Positions 10,734 to 22,212 of a stretch of DNA of 64,000 bases are shown here, piece by piece. The position numbers and the translations under genes are program-made. Source of the stretch: Atherinomorus stipes (lineage: Eukaryota; Chordata; Actinopteri; Atheriniformes; Atherinidae); the NCBI GenBank assembly GCA_023101725.1, contig JALJCO010003062.1, positions 1-64,000 of the forward strand, given 5' to 3'. Below the pieces are notes generated by a model. The model had not been told where the DNA came from. It did not search any database and saw only the letters and a program-made list of their open reading frames with translations. How positions within the stretch are numbered: the stretch's first letter is position 1; the number at the start of each line of letters is the position of its first letter.

Positions 10734-11650
10734 TATATATATATATATATATATATTTAATATGGGGCATCTTTTTTGACTACTCGTAGGTTATCTGTTG
10801 TAATCTTCATACAATAATGAAAATATAAAAGACATTTATATAGCAATTAGGGAGCATAACCTTCCGGATGCCACCACAAACAACAGATTTAAAAGTCTGG
10901 AGATGTACCTGGTGCTGATTGGCTTAATCTAACCTGACGCACCAGATGGTTTGCTACTCTGAACCATCTGGAAAGTCCTCCATGAAAATAGTTAGAAAAG
11001 GACAAACATGTTTCAAAAACATTTAGCAGGCGACTGGATGAAACAGCTGTCTGTCCGTATCTGTCAGGAGCAAACGTTAACCAAAGACATAGCACAAGTG
11101 GATTTATTCAGTAAACAGAAGCTGCCTTTGGCAAATTATTTGACATCGAAAATCAGTGCAGAACGGGACTGGTCCAGACTCATTTTTTCTTTCTTCCGAG
11201 AAAGGATTGTTTGGAGCCGAGATGGCAAAATGGTTTTAGTTGTGGGTGAGAGGTCCAAGTCTCCAAGAATCCAGCTGCTTTGCAAGGAAAAGTGAATCCA
11301 TAACTGCACACATTTACATGTAATGCTAAATGTCATTATTCGAAGGCATCAGACTGCATATTTCAGAATTTACATCAAGACATGCAGCCACACTTTACAT
11401 GATCAAACTGCAACAGGTGCAGTTAATCTTTCATCAGGTCTCTCTGCATGGTCAGATTTTAATGGTATCAGGTCAACATTTACTGTACATAAATTCTTCA
11501 TGTACTTCAGGGGGAGTACTCCAGTTTTACTAACTCTCATGAGTTAAGGAAGCTGCAACTCTGGGGGCAATCAGAGGGTTGCTTGTTTGAACCCCAACTT
11601 TGCCAATGTGCATGTTGAAAATTTTCAGTTAAAACATTGACTCATGTGTT
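10734..11650. other. Short AT microsatellite, then DNA with no recognisable gene
   Basis: 10734-10757 is a TA run next to element C. The 95-codon ORF at 11008-11295 is the longest here; its translation matches no family I recognise and it has no splice or start context that stands out. I treat it as a chance ORF. Confidence 0.4.
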
Positions 11651-11659
11651 GCCCCCAAA

Positions 11660-11900
11660 ATCTGTTTCTTTGTCCACTAAATCAGTGTTCCCAACCTTTT
11701 TTTTTTCCTTTACAAAATTCCCTTGTGAAATACATTTTCAGTCAAGTACCCTCTATCTAGTAAAAATTATTTTTGTTGGAAAAATAGATTTAAAATAAAT
11801 CATCTTGTCACCTGGTCAGTTACCATTTCAACACATTGATGAGAACTTGCTCCATGCAGTTGGAAAAAGCATGCTTTGCCTCAAAAATCTGACAACACAT
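11660..11900. repeat. Left half of a dispersed repeat split by Tc1 insertions
   Basis: The block attgatgagaacttg ... cagttggaaaaagc near 11840-11870 matches 19285-19315. The right half continues at 13634-13830. The intact sister copy is at about 19240-19540. Confidence 0.7.
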
Positions 11901-11901
11901 A

Positions 11902-12436
11902 CAGTCGTCCTCAAAATTATTCATACCCTCAAATTAAACAACGTGGAAAAAAAATCAGCTGTCAGTGAAAAAAGATTAAATTGACAAAAGTTGTTATGAA
12001 TAAAAATTCTATGAAAATCATGACATTGATTTTGAGTTGTGGTTTTAAAGAAATATTAAAAACAGACCAAAAATAAAACAAGTGAACAAGCATGATGGTG
12101 CTCCAAAGCTAAAATATTGTTGAGTAACACTTTGAGAAAATCACTGCAATCAGGTGTTTTCTCTAATGCTCAAAAATACTTCTGCCCCTGTTGACAGGTA
12201 TTTTGGTCCACTGTTCATGGGACAGGTGATTTAATGTGTCTGGGACAGTTTTGTTTGTTTCTTTGTTTTAATCATTATTTCCAACCACTAATCAAAAGCA
12301 ATAGTTAATTTCACTAAACTATAATTTTGTAAATTTTCATTTACTATTAATTTATTGAGTTTCTGGCTATTTGGATTACTATTGTGGATTAAGTCTTTTC
12401 TTTAATTGGAGGGTATGAATAATTTTGAGGAAGACT
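11902..12436 (-). mobile_element. Tc1-derived short element D
   Basis: The left end cagtcgtcctcaaaattatt is repeated inverted at the right (aataattttgaggaagact). TA flanks the left end at 11900-11901. The minus strand holds a fossil transposase C-terminus around 12240-12110 (HLSHEQW-type block in mutated form) and no N-terminal part. The same family is seen at 39272-39670 and as a fragment at 29560-29765. Confidence 0.75.
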
Positions 12437-12589
12437 ATATATACACACAGGTACTACCCAAAAAATGAGAGTATCCTGAAAAAGTGGGGAATTTCATAAG
12501 GAATGGACTGAGGCTGGAGTTACTGCTTCAAGAGAAACCACACAGGCGGATGATTGGAGCAGACGCCAGTCACTTGAACTCTCGAAGGA

Positions 12590-12693
<104 letters not shown>

Positions 12694-12918
12694 TTAACGG
12701 GGGATGCGCCGACAAAAAAGTAAGAGCTTTAGATAATGCAAGTTTGAAAACCAGGGCTAATATTAGTTTGGCTTTTACCAGCTTCTGAGCTCTGAAGGAG
12801 AGACTTGAAGCTGAACATTTTGAAGAACGAGGCGGCCATTAGCCTGAGAGGGAGGGGCGCAAAGTTTGAATGCTGCTGTTTGCAAACAGAAATGGTGGGG
12901 GGACTTCGGACTCTACCT

Positions 12919-13378
12919 TTAAGTTTCCCCAGTCTGTGATGACCTGGGGATCCATTTCAGCTGCTGTGTTGGTCCTCTGTGCTTCATCAAGTCCAGCATA
13001 AATGTAGCCGTCTACCAGGATATTTTGGAGCACTTCATGCTTGCTTCAGTGGACCAGCTGTATGGGGATGCAGACTTCATCTTCCAGCAGGACTTGGCAC
13101 CTGCCCACACTGCCAAAACTACAAAATCCTGGTTCAACAACCATGGGATCACCTTGCTTGATAAGCCCGCAAACTCACCTGACCTGAACCCCATTGAAAA
13201 CAACTGGGGCATTGTCAAGAAACAGATGAACAGGAAGAAACCAAACAATAGAGAAGAGCTCACGCCTGTGATTGAAGCATGCTGGTCTTCCATAACACCT
13301 GAGATATGCCACAAGCTGGTAGCATCCATGCCACGCCGGGTTAAGGCAGTCATTAAAGGGGCCCCCACTAAGTACTAA
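12919..13378 (+). pseudogene. C-terminal half of a Tc1-like transposase (element E)
   Basis: The region from KFPQSVMTWGSISAA (12919) through a frameshift near 12965 to LEHFMLASVDQLYGDADF, FQQDLAPAHTAKTTKSWF (second catalytic D), KPANSPDLNPIENNWG (final E) and the terminal GAPTKY stop at 13376-13378 is readable. The N-terminal DNA-binding part and the first catalytic aspartate are missing. It is a better preserved C-terminus than that of element A. Confidence 0.8.
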
Positions 13379-13633
13379 GTACAGATGCAAGATTTTACTT
13401 AAGGAGGCCTGATAGTTTTGTATTTGAAACCCTCCCCTGATTGATTTTATGCAGTTTTTTTTAATTTGAGGTTTTCTTAAGCTGCAACTTCTTATCAGCA
13501 ACATCCAAACAAATAAAAGCTTGAAATATATTGATTCACATATATTACTCTATATGTAAATTACACCTTTTAAGTTGAATTATGGAAATACATGAACTTT
13601 TTCAGGATATTCAATTTTTTTGGGTAGTACTTG

Positions 13634-13830
13634 TATATACTGTATATTTAATTTGCAATATAAGTACATTTTTCTCTCAGTAAGAGCAAGAAGCAAATCG
13701 TACTTTTGAGAAATTAGTCACACTGCTACCACCCCTCCCTGGCAAAAAACAGAAAAAACAAAACAAAAAAGCACGAAACAGAACACAAAACTTCTTCAGC
13801 CAGTGCAATTTTTGCAACCACAATGTTCCT
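13634..13830. repeat. Right half of the split dispersed repeat
   Basis: The blocks tttctctcagtaagagcaag, cactgctaccacccctcc and aaaacttcttcagcc match 19390-19520 in the same order and orientation. Together with 11660-11900 this restores one repeat interrupted by elements D and E. Confidence 0.75.
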
Positions 13831-13992
13831 ATGACGTTGGGTCAAACCATGTTGGAATGTGGGAAAGAGTTTTTTGTTAGGATAATGAAATAGTTTGAAA
13901 TTAAATTTGAATACAATTTATGAATGTACACTTACATTCCTTAAAATCTAGATCAATTTTAGACAGATATTAAAATATTTCGCGTAGCCTAC

Positions 13993-14178
13993 CTTCTGGA
14001 ATGCCTCAAAGTACTCTGGGGGATACTTGTACCGCCATTTGAGAAATAATGCACGAAATGAACGAGGGAAATAAGAAGCAGGTCTACCAGTCAGATGATG
14101 CAAAGTGTATTTACCTTTGACCAAAGTAATATTGATTTTACCTCTTGAGTCGGAACAAAAAGTGGAGGCTTGGGGATG
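13993..14178 (-). other. Possible host exon, unidentified
   Basis: The minus strand is open from 14190 to 13948. It has a pyrimidine-rich stretch ending in AG before about 14178 (ttcttttcccctttatgctt then aaag) and a donor-like AAG-gtagg at 13993/13992. The translation has an even, protein-like composition (GKYTLHHLTGRPASYFPRSF, then KWRYKYPPEYFEAFQK), unlike the low-complexity chance ORFs around it. I do not recognise the family. It may equally be a fragment of an unknown transposon gene. No neighbouring exon was found. Confidence 0.25.
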
Positions 14179-14190
14179 TCCTTTAAGCAT

Positions 14191-15100
14191 AAAGGGGAAA
14201 AGAACCTCTTACACAATAATCTCACCGGTTGTTTAGAGTGAAGCTAACTTATCCATTCATCCATAGGCTTATTCAAATGCGGCTCAGGTTGCAGCTGCTC
14301 ACTTTTCTTCACATCATCAGATCATTTTAAGAAACTCAAACCTTTTTGATGCAAAATGTATGAATTTATATTGAGAGAATTTATAAGCAGCTTCATTTCG
14401 CATTTTGAAGATTCAGTTGTTGTAAAAAAAAAAATGTACCTCAGTGCTGCTCTAAATCTGCTTAGTTAATGATTCATCACACCTGAGTCTCTTTCAGTTT
14501 TGTTTAGATGTATCATCTTTTGCTGTTTTTCTTCATTCCCATTGTTATCATTTACATACATATGAATCTTGAAGCTGGAAAGGTGCAAAATTATGCAAAA
14601 CAAAATTAATTAGAAATGAGAAAATTGAAATTAAATTAACATGACTGTTTTACAACAGGAGAATCACAGATATTCTTTGTCAAATACAGCAGATAACAGA
14701 TCAAAGTTACTGTAAAGACTTGCAGTTGAGAACAAGCCGGAGATTTCTGAGATTTCCTGTCCCCATCTGATGAATGTCTTCATCAATGTTTTCCATCTTT
14801 CAGTCAGAAGTTTGAGTACCTGTTATGTTAAAACTTGACAACACATAAATCTGTAACAAAAGGATTGACATTTTTTTGGTGTCAAGTGTTTGAATCCAGA
14901 CCTCAACCCACCACCTTTGAAATAAACCATAATTTTTAACGTAATCACCTCACCGTCTAACGCTGAATGGGAGCAAATCCTAGCTGCCCAAATCTTAAAA
15001 TCAGACAGAAACTCACAAATCACAAGTTCCTCTCCGCATGCTTTGGCCCCTTGCTGTGGATAGAAAACAGTTTCCTTTTCTAGGTCTAACTCAAAGTCAG
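14191..15100. other. No recognisable feature
   Basis: AT-rich DNA with short ORFs only. The 66-codon minus-strand ORF at 14823-15023 matches nothing I know. Confidence 0.4.
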
Positions 15101-15149
15101 CAACGCTTGCAAATGAGTCAGAAAATTGTCAATCTGCCCTCTCTGATAG

Positions 15150-16240
15150 TCCACCTGACACCTACCACCTGTTCGCAGCTCCAACACAGCCATCCTCCGA
15201 CTTTAACGAGTCGCCACCCGACCGTTTCCTCCCTCCTGGTGTTTGTCGAGAGGTCGAGGGGTTTCCAGCCCAGATGACCGGCGGGGCTTGCCAGAGCAGG
15301 TGTTCGGCCATATTGGCTCGGCCATTAATTACCCACAGTCGTGCTCAACAACGCGGGGCCCCGGGCGGGCACCATATTGCTGCCATATCGTCATGACAAC
15401 ACATCAAACAGACACGGCGGGGCCAGAAGTGTAGACTGGAGCTTGTGGTGGGGAATTTTCATGATGATGATTATGAATAAAGGGGGAAATAATTACAGCA
15501 CTGCATTTGCCAAAACCTACTCCATCTGTGTGTGTGCGCGAGTGTGTGTGCACAAAAGTGCGGTACCCAGAGCTTTGTGGCGAGCGCCACCCAATTCCAT
15601 TCCAGATGAAATGGGATAGCAACACAATTATCTCAAGTCCAATTCTTCGAGGTCTATTGTGTCTGTAAACTGAGCCCGAGCTAAGGATTAATGTGTCTGT
15701 GGGGTTTAGAGAGGAGGGATGGAGGGACGGGGGGCAGTGGAAAGCTGTTGCTTCATCTCTCTGGTGAATAGACTCTAAGCTGTAACCATCAGCGAGGTGG
15801 AGAGAGGAGAGCAAAATCAGATCTAGAGGATGGAGGGAGGAGGAGGAGGGGAATGGACTGGCCTTCGTCCACAACAGCATGAGAGAGGAAGAAACACAGA
15901 GACAAGAGAACAAAGAAACCTCATTTACACCGTCAGCTGTAATGTGTGTAACAACCGCAACACGCATTAGTGCCCACCCAGAGAGAGAGGAGGGCGCGGA
16001 AGGTGAGGCAAGAGGAAGAGGGGGAAATCAGAAGCCATCCCTGCTGTCACTACGGCAACAGATTGGCAAAACACTGTCAGTTTCTACCAGGATACTGGGC
16101 TCCCCTCATTTGGTATAATTTACCATCCAATGATGAAATGACGAGTAAGAGCCCAAATCTCGACAGAGAGAGTTCAGATTTCACTGAACTGACACGTCTG
16201 CTGCCGCGGGAGCAGAACTAACAATCACAGGAGTCACACT
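15150..16240. other. Non-repetitive GC-richer block, candidate conserved non-coding DNA
   Basis: This block differs from its surroundings: higher complexity, no transposon signature, and short homeodomain-type cores (ccattaattacc near 15325, gattatgaataaag near 15470, aagcccga/gctaaggattaatg near 15680). ORFs on both strands overlap one another (15404-15967 minus, 15341-15619 plus) with no splice logic, so I do not call a gene. Regulatory DNA is one explanation; it is an inference from composition alone. Confidence 0.3.
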
Positions 16241-16659
16241 GCTGGGAGTACGACTTCCATCTGCAGTAATGGTAATAGTAGCAGTAGTAATTTTAGGGTG
16301 TAACATTAGCAGAAAACCTTTCTTTCAGACAGAGATTCAATATTAGCTACAGCTCCTGCAGTCTGCTCAGGTGAAGGCTGAACAGTTCTCAACATTACGC
16401 CGATAAATAGAGCTGCGGATTGTTGAGGCTGCCAATATACAGCAACTTTAACTAACTTCAAGCTCATGTTTCAAAATCATCTTAGAAAACAAACAAACAA
16501 AAAAAACATGGTATATTTCAAAATGCTGCTGTTCCCACTTTATTCTTATTGTAAGTCACACCAGTGACAATCCTTTCAAAGGAAAGCAATGTGTCAATCT
16601 AAACCAAGGGGAAAACTCCGCTGAAGAACACTGAAGCTACTTCCTTGTTGCCCAAAAAT

Positions 16660-16842
16660 TGTAATTCTTTCTTCATCTGCTAGGGGCTGGCCTCAGAACA
16701 GAGCAAATCCCCACAGACTCCCATGTTAAAAAGGCCAACATCACTACAGAAATGAACATGTTTACAGTCTGGTTCAAAACATTATTTTAGGTTTAATAGG
16801 TCAAGTTTACCTTCATTTCAACTGTGAGGGGGGTGGATTTTT
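16660..16842. repeat. Dispersed repeat R1, copy 1, left part
   Basis: The blocks ggggctggcctcagaacaga, aggtttaataggtcaagttt and accttcatttcaactgtg match 52981-53010 and 53505-53545. The repeat resumes at about 17650 after a LINE insertion. Confidence 0.8.
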
Positions 16843-17649
16843 ACTCTGATGACTCTGCAGTTGTGGGGTTTATCACTGATGGACAAGAAGCCGAGTACAG
16901 GGAAATGATCAGTCAGTTTGTGAAATGGTAACAATCAGCTCATCTTAAATACCAGCAAGACTAAAGAGATGATTGTTGACTTCAGAAGGAGCAAGAATAA
17001 GCAGCATAGTCCTGTATACATCCTGGGAGAGGAGGTGGTGGAGAATTACAAATACCTGAAGTTCAGCTGGACAACAGACTAGACTGGAAATGCAACACTG
17101 ACTACATCTACAAGAAAGGTCAGAGCAGACTCTACTTCTTAAGGAAGCTGAGATCATTCAACGTCTGCACCAAGATGTTGCAGATCTTCTACAAGTCTGT
17201 TGTGGAAAGTGCAATCAGCTTTGCAGCATCTGCTGGGGCAGCAGCATCAGAACGAGAGACTTGAAGAAACTAAACAAGCTGATCAAGAAAGCTGGTTCTG
17301 TGCTGGGAATAACTCTGGAGCCGCTGGAGCTGATTGTTCAGAAAAGAATGCTGCACAAGCTGATGAAGATGATGGAGGACTCTTCCCATCCTCTCCACAA
17401 CACGGTGAAGAATCAACAGAGTGTGTTCAGTGGGAGGCTGCGTCAGGTTCGCTGTAGGATGGAGAGATACAGAAATTCATTCCTACCAGCAGCAGCCATC
17501 ACCCTGAAGAACAAAACTGACTGACTGACTTATTATTGTTGTATCATTATTTTATATATGTTAAATTGTTAAAAATAAGAGTACAAGCTTATTATAATAT
17601 TGAATTTCCCTTCTGGGATAAATAAAGTATTTTTATTCATTCATTTCAT
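16843..17649 (+). pseudogene. Rex1-like LINE, 5'-truncated, inserted in repeat R1
   Basis: The insertion starts directly at the RT box region (actctgatgactctgcagtt, equal to 5911-5930 of the first copy). It runs through the thumb/C-terminal domain (LNKLIKKAGSVLGITLEPLE at 17264 onward, LHKLMKMMEDSSHPLHNTV) to the 3' end, with a polyadenylation-like aataaa near 17620 and an attcattcattt tail. Frame breaks occur near 16930 and 17060. It is non-functional through truncation. Confidence 0.8.
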
Positions 17650-17785
17650 TTTTTTATAACTCATCTGTATAGATGTTATTCATGAAATTACACATAATTA
17701 GGGGCGTGTACTTTTGATTGACAGGCAGCAGACTGGGTGCCTATTTTAGCCGTGAGGCCAATAGTTACAGTGCAGAAACTCAAAT
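17650..17785. repeat. Dispersed repeat R1, copy 1, right part
   Basis: The sequence ataactcatctgtatagatg, then ggggcgtgtacttttgattg, matches 53582-53655. It continues the repeat broken at 16842. Confidence 0.8.
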
Positions 17786-19239
17786 TTGACCAAGTTTATT
17801 TTTCCAATTTCTAGTCAAAATATCTCACCACACTCAAAATAAGACAAAAATACTTAAAGAGGAACATTTCAGTGAGATATAAGAACTTGTGTTAAGGAAA
17901 TGCAGCTTATTTTAAGAAATCTAATCAAGAAAATTTTGCTTGTTCTATTGGCAGAATTTTTATTTTGCTCATTACAAGCCAAAAAAAAAAAAAAGGAAAA
18001 AACCTGCACGTTTGTTTTTTTTCTATAGGTTTTTATTTTCCCTCTGTCCACCACTGTAGAGGATTTAGGAGGTGTTGTGGAACACATCAACATAAATTAA
18101 GACTTTAATTTGCTGTTATATGTATATATGTGTATTTAGTAAAACTATGCATCACGGTTTCCAAAGCACTGTCCATGGTGATGATGCTGTCAGCAGCATC
18201 AGCTTCACTGGATAATAATCTTCTCAGAGATGTTTTTCTGGGTGAACTTGTTTACAGATTTTGGCTTTGCAGAGCACTTTTATTGGATCATCTATGTAAC
18301 CTAAATGATATTCAGTTTTCTGGTGGTCATGTTGAGCAGGTGTCTTGTTGCTGGGAGTTTTATCATTGGGGTTTTTTGGCGCTGACGGCTGAGGTGAAGG
18401 CCCAGCTGTGAAGGTTACAGTTCACCTCTACAATTCACACTCATTCCCCATTCAACACCCCTGAATCTCTCTGAACATTTAAATGTTGGGTCTGATGAAC
18501 TGTTGTGCATTTGAAACACACTTACTTTTGGACTATTTTCTTTTTTTTGTGCATTCCTCCTTTTGTAGGAGTCTGTGTTTTTGACATATTCGTAATACAA
18601 TTGTATGTTTGTAAAGTATTTTTAAAATCTGGTACCACAAAGTTTAGTTTGTACTTGGTTCTTCCTCACCGCTCCTCGTGCTTACTGTAGCCTTCTCAAG
18701 TTTAGTCCCAAGATTACATCTGTGATATTATAGTTATTTAAGATAATGATATTTAAGTGCCCATATTGCACTTAAATTGTAGCGTTACACAGGCTACAGC
18801 TCCATTAATTCCAGTCAGGTGAGAGCAAAGAAACCTTTGGGAGTACTGGTGTAGGGTTCTGGTGCTGCTGTGGACTTTCAGCTTTTCAGATAATTAACAT
18901 TGATTAATGCTACTGTTGTCTGTAATATTAACTGTGCAATGGCATTTCTTTGTGTTTTTCATGAATCTTCTTTTTTATGATAAAAGTTGGCTGTTGTTTT
19001 GGCTTCCATCCAGCACATGCTAACTGGTCACCAGCAAAGCCCAATATAATATCACTGATACACAGGGAGTGTTAAACTTGGACTCTTCCATTTTTAGTTG
19101 GCTGCTCATTTTAAACTTGCAGTTGCTCTTTGAGGCGTAATAACAGCTGTTGCTTTACGACTCCATCTTTATAGCATAATGTGTGTTTCACACTAGAACT
19201 TAATGGCTATGATGGCTGTAATTCCTGCACACAGGTGCC
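17786..19239. other. AT-rich DNA, no recognisable gene
   Basis: 17790-18060 contains tatttc/aaataag-rich sequence that resembles a degraded interspersed repeat, but I could not find its ends. 18130-18411 holds a 93-codon ORF without recognisable domains. The rest shows nothing. Confidence 0.4.
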
Positions 19240-19540
19240 TGGGGGGCAGGCATCATCGTATCATGTTGTCATTTACCATTGAATGCATTGATGAGAACCT
19301 GCAGTTGGAAAAGTGTGCTTCGCCTCAGATAACACACAAGTATACATACTGTATATATATGTATGTATATAACTTGCAATAGAAATACAGTTTTCTCTCA
19401 GTATTTGTAAGAGCAAGAAGCCAATCTGACTTTCGAGAAATCAATCACACTGCTGCCACCCCTCCGTGGTAAGAAACAGAAAAAAATAAAAACACAAAAC
19501 AAAAAACTTCTTCAGCCGGGCAACGCCCTCAGGCTGTTGT
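19240..19540. repeat. Intact copy of the dispersed repeat split at 11.9-13.6 kb
   Basis: It contains, in uninterrupted order, the blocks found at 11660-11900 and at 13634-13830, joined through a short TA-rich stretch (catactgtatatatatgtatg near 19346). It serves as the unfilled reference for the double Tc1 insertion. Confidence 0.7.
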
Positions 19541-19947
19541 AACTCTGCTGGTTTGATGTTTTTTTACTCTGCACAGCAACAATAACAACCTGACTCCCTG
19601 TCGAACTGAACTTACCTGCTGTAAGTCAGCACAATCGCTCAGCCTAGCCTGATGAAGGAAGGCCACATTTTTTTCCTGTACAAAATGAGAAACTTGTAAT
19701 TATAAGATAAAACAATGACCTGCTGGCTCATAAACAGAGCATATTATCAAAATCTATTAAGAAAAGACAAACACATCTTTTATAAAATTATTTATCCTGC
19801 ATAATATGCAGAATGTTTGAATCATCTAAGATGTAGAGCTGTTTTTACTGACAAGAAAATTTCTTTTCTTGCCATCAGCTTCATTTTACTGCATCTTAAG
19901 CATCTTCAAGCTGCTGACTACTCAAACCAAACACGTTATATATAGTC

Positions 19948-20637
19948 GCATTCAGACAGAGCAGTTCTAAGAACTTCCTACCTTGAGTTTGATTGCATGA
20001 ACTTCCCGTCTCTAGGGGAGCTGTTTCATTTTTCATTCGCACATGAGTTGGGGACCTTGAGAGGGACCGATACAACCGATGCAACCATCTGTGACAGTGA
20101 CGTGTTACTTTTGCGCCCCAACAAAATAAAACAAATCCCTCGAAAAGTAAGAAGAGAAGACAACACCACTGTTTTCATGTTCTGCATGATGGGATTATTT
20201 ATCAGGGATGATCACATCAGGCGTCTAACATGGAGGCTGGAAGCGAACTGAAAGAACAAGGAGAAGCAGAATCGGTCAGCAGGCAAAACATTGTTTTATG
20301 GGAGAAGAAAAGAGACCAGAGTGCCACCGACAAAGGAGACGACTTGTAAGTAACTTCTTAAACATGCACAGGTGTTCGTGTTGTATCTGTAAACATTATA
20401 GACTTTATTCTGTTGTTTGCGTTTGGTGGCAACAAAATTCTAAACATCTTCGTCATATTGGTTCCTATGGAACCATGAAAAGACCCTGTCTCAGAGTAGG
20501 AGCTAAAATGGTTGTAGGAACGAAGGGCCGTGGTCCCCAGTTCCTGTCTGTCCAAATGCGCAAAAAAAAAAACCCCAGCTCTGTTCCTGAAAAAGTTGTA
20601 GGAACCTCAAAAGGTTTCTACAGTGTGAATGCCCCTT
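19948..20637. repeat. Possible DNA-transposon remnant
   Basis: The left gcattcagac (19948 region) and the right gtgtgaatgc (20624-20633) are short inverted ends, and the interior is non-coding apart from chance ORFs (20298-20723). No target duplication is evident, so this is tentative. Confidence 0.3.
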
Positions 20638-20639
20638 AT

Positions 20640-21620
20640 GTCTGTAGAGAGAATCCAGCTTGTTATAACCCATCACTTTTTTTTTATCAATTTGGGAAAA
20701 TTGCGCCAATTTTTTTTTTTTAGAAAATGACAAAATAATCATGGATTTTGAAGAGAAAGTACCTGCTAATGGTCGCAGTGATGGTGGAAGTGCTAAAGTG
20801 GTTATTTGAATAAGTCCATGATTTATTAATTGCTTCTTTTTTTTTAACTCGAATAATTTGGTGCCACTATTAGAAAATATACTACTCCAGGGCCACATGT
20901 TAAGAGTGTATGGAAATATATAGTTTTGCATGCATGCAACTGGGATCATTTTTATTTAATAGTATTATACACACTCAAAAATAGAGGTATGGGACAGGAA
21001 CATTTCTGTACCTGTAGGTACATTTTTACAAATGTTCTCTCAAAAGTACAATATTGGTCTTAATGAGGCCAGAAGTGTACCTATTTACTATGAAAAGGGG
21101 TCCAAAGTAATATGAAGTACAAATTTGTATTATTTCAACCCTAAGGGTACCTGCAGCATTGAAAAATGTGCATAGCTTATACAATAACTATAAATAGCAG
21201 TCCTTCTAAACAGTAGTATAATTGTAGTTATTATATTATCTTTTTCATAATAATCATTGTATATGTCTTTGGCCTGATGTTTATATAATAATTAGTCATT
21301 TATTATTACGATTGAGAGGAGACACCCCAGTACGACACTTAATGGCAACTTTACTGTTTTATTGTCTACCACAAAACTACAAATCCAACAAAAATGGACA
21401 AGTCTGCCTATTATGTGGTAACCCTGAGGGGGTTATTATGATTATTCCTGTGCATAATAGTCATAATAATAGTCATAATTTATCATAAACCATGCTTCAG
21501 GTACATGGTTTGAGATAAAACAACATGCGGATCGTATGCAAGTTGTCTACACATCAATAATACATGGTCACTACAGCATTATCTCCACATATTACTGTAG
21601 CACTTTTAGCCACAATAAGG
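20640..21620. other. AT-rich DNA, no recognisable gene
   Basis: Repetitive-looking text occurs at 20970-21150 (paired gtacaaat and gtacctgtaggtac motifs), probably a decayed MITE. Its borders cannot be fixed. Confidence 0.35.
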
Positions 21621-22212
21621 CAGTGCAGGGAATGTTACTTTTAAAAAGTAGTTCATTATAGTTACTAACTACTTCTCCAAAAAAGTAATGGCGTTAGTAA
21701 CAGAATTAAAAATAACTTATTACTTGGAAAAGTAATTATTCAGTTACTTTTTTTTTAACATTCCATTTGATGAACCTTTAAATGAATCTCTATGCTGAAT
21801 TATTCACAATAATAGTGCATATTACTTTTCACTAATTAGTGAAATGTAAACTTAGAAGAATAAATCACTAACAGAAAAATATCACTGTAGCTCCGTCTCC
21901 TCCTCAGGAGAGGAGCTTCAGGCCTGATTGGTTCTAATGGCTTCCAGCCACCATGAAGAAACATGTAGTTTCTGATGAACATTTCTCATTATGTTGTTTT
22001 ATCTCTGAGGAAAAACTGATGTTTGTGATTCCAGTTTATAATTCTTCCCATTTTCTCTGTAGTCAGCATTGGTCTAGTGTGTATGTGTGTGTGGTTGTGC
22101 GCATGTGTGCAGGTGCGCATACCAGAGATGTGAATAAGTCTTTGACCTCAAGTCCAAGTCAGGTCTCAAGTCCTTGAGTGGCAACTCCAACTCAAGTCTA
22201 AAGTCACTTTAA

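Noticed and set aside
15404..15967. 187-codon minus-strand ORF
   Set aside because: It has Ser/Leu/His-rich composition without a domain and overlaps ORFs on the plus strand. It contains a CA-type microsatellite translation (THSRTHT) and shows no splice context.
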